Below, piece after piece: positions 57,202 through 64,000 of a stretch of DNA of 64,000 nt. The DNA is taken from assembly GCA_010093515.1 (NCBI GenBank), contig MU001670.1, positions 494,129 to 558,128 of the forward strand, written 5' to 3'. Within the stretch, counting starts at the first letter, position 1. Each line of letters begins with the position of its first letter. Made by a program: the position numbers and the translations under genes. A model generated the notes under the pieces. That model was not told the DNA's origin, did not search any database, and saw only the letters and a program-made list of their open reading frames with translations. This stretch comes from Lineolata rhizophorae (taxonomy: Eukaryota > Ascomycota > Dothideomycetes > Lineolatales > Lineolataceae).

Positions 57202-57579
57202 ATGGCGGCTTCAAATGGACATCGCGAAGAACCAGGCAAAACTAAGGGATCATCAACCAGCGTCAAGGTATGCAAGCTATTAAAGTGGCCTTTTCAGACA
57301 ATGTACCAGGATTCTAATCCCGGTGTTCGTTAGACAGCGCCTGTGAACAACTCCGAGCGCAAGACTATCCAGACGGAGGTCGACCACATTGCACTGCCCT
57401 CGCAAACCATGAACAGCTCCGCGAATTCAGTCGGAAAAGCTGAAGAAAAGCAATCGAGCAAGTACGGCAACCGAACATCAGACTATTCGCTGAAAAGATG
57501 GGTTCAACAAAGCAGGAAGGAGGATCATTGGAGTGGGTTGGGCATCGAAGCTGGCTCGAAACCTCAGGAGGGGAAATGA
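57202..57579 (+). CDS. Small hypothetical protein
   Basis: Two exons, 57202-57267 and 57334-57579, give 103 residues; donor GTATGC, acceptor TTCGTTAG, phase 0. The protein is hydrophilic and probably disordered: MAASNGHREEPGKTKGSS, then SLKRWVQQSRKEDHW near the C-terminus. I do not recognise it. A second open frame continues past the stop (57498-57713, other frame), so further splicing could extend the gene. The ATG and intron are good, and the composition is gene-like, but no motif supports a function. Confidence 0.5.
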
Positions 57580-57959
57580 AAGTCCACAGCACCTTTGTTG
57601 CACTAAAGGATGCTTATGGTAGACGGAGAGAAAGAATGTGGATCCTAGAAAACAAAGGAAAAGCTCTGCTCGCATGGAAGGTTGAGGATGAAGCTATAGT
57701 TTTTGGGTTGTAGGTGTCGAAGACTTGTCACATCTCGAATTTCGCCTTAGACTCTACGACTTGGTGATATAGGTATGACAAGACACATAGTTGCTTCTGT
57801 CTATTGCCTCAGTCTATTGTGCACTTGCAACCGATGTGATGGTTAATGTATACAACGGCGTGTCGGATACCTCTATTCTTCCCATAGAAGTAACACACTC
57901 TATTCACCAAGGACAAACACATATAATAACATGACAATCCAGCAAACTTACAGAAGAAG

Positions 57960-59247
57960 TTAAATACCCCGGTTGAATTCTACTGACCCGTTTTCACCGA
58001 CCTTTTCCTGAAACTCCGGCTCCAAATGTTTAGCATTTATCGCCTGGCGCTGTGGGAAGACTCCAAGGGCTAGAGGAAGTGCGAAGATTGACGTCGCAAA
58101 AATCAAACCTGTCAAACACGCCAGATTAACAGAGAAACTATTGTATGAAAGAACAAGAACACATCTGAAGTTGAGTTTGACTGCACATACCCAGATTAAC
58201 TGGCAACACCATTCGAGGCCTGCGCTTCAGCCAATCCTGCTGCTGCAACCGCACCAAAATGAGCGGGGGTATTGCCATGACCGGAGTCGCATTCATGACC
58301 CTTGAGAACGCAGTCTCCCCAACTGCTATGATTGCGGCACGCCTGCTCTTTCCAAGGCTCTCTAATTCGCTGGCGTCTTCATGCTTCCGTGTAGGATACA
58401 CGTCAATACCACGCTTAATCTCTTCGCCACGCATGAGGAAGACATTAAGGACGCCCGCAGAGGCGACAGCCGCAAAGGGCACAAGCCGACCGAGTGTGAG
58501 ACGCGCAGCAGGCGAAAGACGCTTAAGCTTCGGCACGAGAGCGTTTAGCCCGAGCGCGACGGAGCAAGAAGCGCTGACGGCAACAAAATAAGATTTTGCT
58601 AACGTGCTAGTTGATAAAGGAGAGCTCTTGTTGGCATTGGCGCTGTTGATACCGACATTGAGAGATTGATTTGTGACTTGCCAAGCCACGGTTCCAAAAG
58701 TCTTTAGATAGTTGAGATTAGGCACTATAATAATATCAACTTGATAGAAGGTTTGAACGTACCCCCAAGTTCGGTGTCAACATGCCTGCAGTCACAACTA
58801 AGTTGGATAGGACAAAGCATGACATGCGGAAAGGGAGAAACACGGGCTGCCCTGTATCTAAACTGCGGGTCAGTTTGTGTAACACACAGGCGCTAATAGA
58901 ATAGTTCAAGACTGGAAATGGGCGTCATTGCGCACAATTTCACCCACCAGGATGTAGTGTCGAATCGACAATCTTCTTCGCCTTCCACACATCATTGGTC
59001 ATCTCTGGGATTTTGCCCTGCTTGTAGGCTGCAACAGTCTGCTTCGCCTGTTCCAAACCGGCATGTGAAACGAACAATGTCCTGTTATTGAAGTCGGTAT
59101 TTGACTAAATCGACATTAATACAGGTCGGAGTAAGCAAAATACCTCATGTCCGCAATTCCTGCTGAATGCATCACCCGTCCCCAGTAGGTGTTCATGTCG
59201 TACCGGCTGCCCGGAAGCGGCCGATGGCCAGGAATTGAAGCCGACAT
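57960..59247 (-). CDS. FSF1: Sideroflexin, mitochondrial amino-acid carrier
   Basis: Five minus-strand exons, 59247-59144, 59081-58948, 58857-58763, 58701-58191 and 58108-57960, give 330 residues; phases agree throughout. Sideroflexins are inner-membrane proteins; human SFXN1 carries serine into mitochondria, and yeast Fsf1 is the homologue. Signatures are PLPGSRYDMNTYWGRVMHSA at the start, STLHPDTGQPVFLPFRMSCF, TFGTVAWQVTNQSLNVGINS, MNATPVMAIPPLILVRLQQ and VLPVNLG, then FATSIFALPLALGVFPQRQA at the end. Several hydrophobic segments are membrane-spanning. The acceptor for exon 4 is CTAAAG at 58702-58707, chosen because it restores phase and the conserved sequence. Promoter lies to the right. 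Confidence 0.94.
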
Positions 59248-60093
59248 GATGTAATCCCTTCCAAGCAATGCAGTCCTTATGGCATCAGTCCCTTACAAGT
59301 CTCGAATTCCTCCGTTTCGAGATGTGACTCGACGCGCACGCGACACGCGCGTTAGCCGTTCCGATGCCGGCAACACGCGCCAAGATGGTCGTTATGGTTA
59401 AAGCATGAGGATTGGGAAGTGACTGAGGCGCGCGATGGATTGTGAGGAAGAAGATGCGACACGCCCTACGACATTTGGAGCCGGCCAGAAAAAGGAATGG
59501 GCGGTAACGGGCGTAACTCTGGGCGGTGTAGTGGGCTAGTAGAGCCAATATGGACTTTGGCCGGTAGCTCCGATGGCCTGGGTGCCCGGGTCGGTTAAAA
59601 TTCCCGGAATTAGACTGCAAGGTTATATCACGTGACCACCCTCAAACTACGCTTCAAACAGGCTGTGGGTATGTAGACAGCAGGGTCGTGCGATAAGTGT
59701 AGTATGAGAAATGACAGTACATGATGTTTTGACTGATTGGGAACTCTGCCGGGCGAAGTGTGATGCCCATTTCTCTATACACCATTTTTCGTCGTCTCGG
59801 CATTACGCAGAGTCGTGAAGATAGATGCTCTAAGCGCATTGAGCAGGGGAAAAAAAGGCATAAAACAAAAAAAAACACATGATCTCCAAACCAGGATTCA
59901 GTACAAACAGATATCGTCAAGGCGTGACGGCGCCATACCATTACCGAGAAAACAACCAAACAAAACGCCTCTATGCAAAAACCTTTTTTCTGAGCAGCTC
60001 CTCTACCACTCAATTCAAAATCTCTTCAGTACAAACAAACCCTTAATCTAAGCCACCCCCAACCGAGCTCTACCTTTCACTTCTAACCACCCC
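59248..60093. other. Intergenic
   Basis: This gap holds the upstream region of sideroflexin and the 3' flank of the next minus-strand gene. It includes an A-rich tract near 59865-59880. A minus-strand open frame at 59285-59620 has no recognisable motif. Confidence 0.45.
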
Positions 60094-63000
60094 TCATTTC
60101 TTCTTCTTCTTCCCCCCTTCCAACCCAGCCGACCCGATAATCGCATCAAAAGTCTTCGACGGATCCCCGCTGCTCTGCGGCCTCGACTGCGACGCTCCTC
60201 CCGGCGGCGCCACCCCGGCCGGCAGCGGCAACGCCTCCAGCCCCAGCATCATGACACTCTCGCGGTTGCTCCTCGTGCCGCCGGCGCGGCCGGGGCTCGA
60301 CGAGCGGCTGTCGCTCGGCTGCAACAGCGGGCCTCCGGGAGAGACGGCGCCGCCCGTCGGCGTCGTGCTCCCGCCGCTGCTGGCAAACGGCGGGGGTGGC
60401 GGCAGCGAGCCCGTCTCGAGGGATCCCGGGGCCGAGGCGCGAGGCCCCACGGGCGCTCCGATTGCACCCGGGAGGGGATCCACCCCGGACGTCGAGAGCG
60501 AGCCGTTGTCGGACTGCGGCATGCCGGCAGCAGCGCCACCAGCTTGCATGTTGAAGACCTCATTGACGGCCGCGCCGAGAACCTCCGAATGCGCGCTCCA
60601 CTGCTCGGCGCGGCGCCAGGCGTGGCTGCGGCGGTAGACGCCTTCGACGCCGTGCTCGACAATATCGGAAGGGAGGGACACGACGCCGGACGAACCTGCG
60701 ATGCCGTACCAGGAGCGCTTGACGCCGCCGCCGGCGCCAGAACCATCCGGATCACGCGCCCAGGGGATGCCAGAGCGGGGGGGCTCGCACAGGAAATACT
60801 CGACGCCGCGAGACCAGCGGACGCCCGGCGCATCCTCGACCAGCATAGGAAGGGACTGGAGGACGACATAGAGGAAGATCCACTGACCAACACGGTGCTC
60901 GCACAGCTCATCAACGGTACGGCCGTGCGCGGATTTGCGTTCGAACTCGTAGAAGGAATCGAGGCATGGCGAGTGGATCGCGGCATCTTGGTTGTGCGAG
61001 GCCATTAGCACAGCATTGACTTCGTCCGACTTGAGTTTCTTGTGGCGAGCCTTGGCGTCCTTCTTAGGGTCGGCGCCGTAACCAGCGCGCGTGCCAACTA
61101 GGCTGGGGAGAATAGGGACATCAAAAGGAATAGGAGGTTGCACAGGTGGAGAGCTGTGGTCGTATTCGTTCTCGACGCGCCGCAGAGAGCGGTGGATTGG
61201 ATCGCCCACCTCGTCATCGTCGGGTATAGTCGCTTCCGAAGTTCTGGTAGTCAGAGACTTCCGATCAACAAGTAGGTCGTAAAGTTGCGAAAAGTCGTGA
61301 TAAAGATCCTTCAAAACCAGGCGGTTGAGCCCGGAAGTTTCCAAGTCGTTCTTTTTTGAGCTCGCCTTCGGAGGCCAGGATCCATACTTATGCTTGTAGT
61401 AACTCATGAAATGCTTCCGCGTCGCTAGGAATGCCGATTTCCACTGCTCAAATCGCACTACCTTGCGCTCATCGGCCGTCTTGCTATTCATAATCCCTGA
61501 AAAAACCGAAGGAAAGTCAAAATCAAGCAACCGCGTCTCGATATTCTTTATCCGGATGTGCAAATCCATCGACGCTCGTTCCATCCGGCTTCTTGTAACG
61601 GCGCTAATGAGAGGGAACTTCGGACTGTCAAGCTTCAGCAACTCTTCATATTTGCCTACACCGTGAACAAACGCCTCGTTGTAGAGTTTCACAGATTTCA
61701 TCCGCTCGCCTAGCACAATGCCCTCGATCGTCTTTTCGTGGCTTGACGAGACATTGTCCAACTGGAGCTCGTCCACATACGTATCGAAGCTGCTCGCCGC
61801 GGCCTCGCCATATGTAGACGCGTCTAAATTAGAGAATTTCCATACATCCAGCAGCTCGGCAATCTTCATGAAGATGTGGAAGATTGTCGGTCGCCGTTCT
61901 GTCGCGACGAGGGACCCGCCAACAAGAAAGGCAAACGTATTCCTCACCGTCAGCAAAGTGTCGAGATCGTTAGCACTGAACTGTGGCTGGCTCGGGCTGA
62001 CAGGCGAATGAACCGCGCCATCGGTGCTGAGTTTCAAGGGGAGAAACAAATCTATTTCGCGCCGTTCCGGTTCGGCCAGGTCCGACGCGTCGCGTGAACC
62101 TTTTGACGAATCGTTGGAGCTCTCCGCATCGATAGGCCGGTTCTCCGGCGTCATTGGAGGCGTGGACGGCACGCGCAGAGAAAGATTCTGCGTCCCTTGC
62201 TCCAGTTGCTGTTGGTGCTTTCCCCCTGGATTCGAAACCGTGGCACTGCTGTAGATGCGGCCGTACAGCAGCTCGGTAAGAAACGCCGAAGAGGCGTAAA
62301 TGTCAGAGTTGACCCTGAACGATGGGCCTTTGCCCGAGGTTCGTGGGTACAGGTACACCTTGGTGTCACCATTGTCGTCCCACAGCTCCGGTACCTGGGC
62401 GCAACCATATCGTAAGCAGACCAAATCGATATTTCAACGCATGTGCTTTGCACCTTCTAGAACACTGTTCGCAGCCGCACCTGCCCCTCGTGCACACGCC
62501 ACAGTCACCCACGTCGCACCAGGCGCCACCAGCTGATTCACCTTCCCGACAGCTGCCACAACCTCAACCTCGCAAGGAAAAGAAAGAATCCAGAGGACGT
62601 ACCGGCTGCGCATTCAACATCGGCCCCAAATCATACGGCGTCCTCTTCCCATCCGTGGAATATATCCACGCCTGCGGCCTATTCTCCTCCGCCTTCGACG
62701 CATGTCTCGAGTGGCCCCCCGGCAACCAAGTCCTCCTCTTCAACCTGCCCTCCTTCTCCTTATTCGCCGCCGCCGGCGACGCCGGCGTCATCGGCGTCGC
62801 CGGCGTCGTCGCGCCCCCTAGCCCCGCGCTGCCCGGCCTCGCGCTGCCCGGCGACGCGCCGGCGCTCCGCGGCCGCGCCCCCGCGGCGACCCCATCGGCC
62901 GTGACCAGCGGCGGCGGCGCGAGCCGGGCGCTCGCGCCGCGCGCGTGTTGCTCCGGGAGCGGCTTGCGGTGCAGCACGCCGGGCGGCGGCGGCGGTGGGG

Positions 63001-63274
63001 GCTGGTGCTGCGGGCCGGGCGGCTCGTGGGAGCGCGAGCGCGGCTGCTGCTTCGCGAGTTTGTTGTTCGCCAGAGGGGCGCGGCCGCGGGCGCCGGCCGG
63101 GTCGAGCAGGTTCGTCGCCGAGTGGCTGTTCGTGGGCGCGGTCGAGCCGTAGGGCCCGCGGCCCGCGTGGTCGAACTGCGAGTCGTAGGCGGCGGCGGCG
63201 GAGAGCGAGAACATGGAGGAGAGGCGGCGCGCCGAGCGATGCTTTGTGTCGTCGCCCTTGCCGTTGGCGGCCAT
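60094..63274 (-). CDS. DUF8004-like fungal protein
   Basis: Two minus-strand exons, 63274-62603 and 62394-60094, give 990 residues; donor GTACGT, acceptor CCCAG, phase 0. I start at the ATG at 63274 (MAANGKGDDTKHRSARRLSS). Residues 1-180 are disordered, Pro/Ala/Gly/Ser-rich. A conserved block crosses the intron: WIYSTDGKRTPYDLGPMLN, then QPVPELWDDNGDTKVYLYP and GPSFRVNSDIYASSAFLTEL. This matches my recollection of fungal proteins classed as DUF8004. The central region is helical (LLTVRNTFAFLVGGSLVATE, FEQWKSAFLATRKHFMSYYK), followed by a region with a Trp/Phe-rich patch (HRVGQWIFLYVVLQSLPMLV). A long disordered tail ends KKKKK. The function is unknown. Confidence 0.72.
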
Positions 63275-64000
63275 TGTGTATATAATTGTGCCTTTTGTTT
63301 GATGGTCTGTAGGAGCTAAGTTCAAGGGAACAAGGTGTGTCGTGGATTAAGGGTCCAAAGGAGGGAACCAAAGAGATGGACGGAACTACGGCTAGGAGCC
63401 GGAAACGGCAAAACGAGCGACAGATCGGTGACGTAGGGACACGACGTGGGCGGCTTTGAGGGGAGAGCTAGGTTTAAAAGCGCATGAGTGTTAAGAATGG
63501 CCCACCAAAGAAAATGTGTGGGATTCAGCTGCAGGCTAGGATTAGAATTGCGCGAAGATGAGGGTGCATGGTGTTTAATAGGAAAGGGGGAGTTGAAAAG
63601 CAAAGCCAAGGCTGAGCGCGGCTTTTTACAAGCAGAGTGAGGAGACGTACGTGGACTCGTGGAGCGAAAAGGCGGAACTTGGCGGCGCTAGTATTCCCAC
63701 TTCGGGCGATTTGAGGTCTCGCCCAGGCTGCAAAGCCACAATATGTGCGTACGACCAGCCGAAACCGACGAAAGTTTCCCGAGAGGTGCCTTTTTGCAAG
63801 CAAGCGTTTGTCAAAACTAGGCAAGGAAGCAGGCGAACGCGGAATAGTTTCGCGAAACCAACGCGTTCTGTCAGGGGCCGCGTCGTTCTAAATATTCGTC
63901 TCAACACCGACGTAAGGCTGGCCTCCGCCTTGCGGCCACCTCGGCGTACGGGCTACGGAGTACGTACAATAGACGCTCCTTCTCACCACGCCATGCATTT
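63275..64000. other. Upstream region of the DUF8004-like gene
   Basis: No supported gene. A TACTCCGTA motif (reverse complement) lies at 63954-63962, about 0.7 kb upstream of the start codon. Confidence 0.45.

Noticed and set aside
1-64000. Transposons, retroelements, tRNA genes or CRISPR arrays
   Set aside because: No terminal repeats, transposase or polymerase motifs, tRNA box A/B pairs or spaced repeats were recognised by eye.

Overview
The window looks like nuclear DNA of a filamentous ascomycete (Pezizomycotina). It is gene-dense, with short GT...AG introns that often start GTACGT, GTATGT or GTAAGT and carry CTAAC/CTGAC branch sites. It encodes fungus-specific families: Clr5, a long-chain alcohol oxidase, a TRI14-like protein, 2EXR-like and DUF8004-like proteins, and fungal Hsp70-like ATPases. 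I could not settle the class. I recognised no transposon, retroelement, tRNA, rRNA or CRISPR array, although no search was run. Coordinates are hand-derived: I joined exons by reading splice sites and checking phase, so each gene total given is a whole number of codons.

Left part (1-17.5 kb). A short tandem repeat (49-96) is followed by an AIM3-like proline-rich protein (minus), an unknown Cys-rich protein (minus) and 2.2 kb without a clear gene. Next come LEU2, 3-isopropylmalate dehydrogenase (plus, seven exons), with three CCG-N4-CGG Leu3-type sites just upstream, and APC10/DOC1 of the anaphase-promoting complex (plus). A large unrecognised multi-exon gene (minus) follows, then a long-chain fatty alcohol oxidase (minus).

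Middle part (17.5-41.3 kb). A 2.4-kb divergent region rich in a TACTCCGTA motif separates the alcohol oxidase from a FYVE zinc-finger gene whose single intron is 748 nt. Weak or unresolved coding stretches lie at 23.6-26.1 kb. TAF4 (TFIID, minus) and YSH1/CPSF73 (pre-mRNA 3'-end endonuclease, plus) then share a 764-bp divergent promoter. A secreted TRI14-like protein (plus) follows. A 2EXR/TPR-type protein (minus) is divergent from SDA1 (60S ribosome biogenesis, plus).

Right part (41.3-64 kb). This holds an unrecognised intronless gene (plus), calcineurin B (plus, five exons, the last coding intron in-frame and stop-free) and an Hsp70-like ATPase with a disordered Pro/Gly-rich N-terminus (plus). 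A 3.9-kb gene-poor stretch follows. After it come a Clr5-domain protein (minus), a small hypothetical gene (plus), sideroflexin FSF1 (minus) and a DUF8004-like protein (minus).

Most of these genes are unrelated housekeeping functions: leucine synthesis, cell-cycle ubiquitination, transcription initiation, mRNA 3' processing, ribosome assembly, calcium signalling and mitochondrial transport. They do not form a pathway cluster. I found no convincing undescribed multi-gene system. The most useful leads are the Leu3-site cluster, the optional calcineurin B intron, the TACTCCGTA motif, and several long genes of unknown function.
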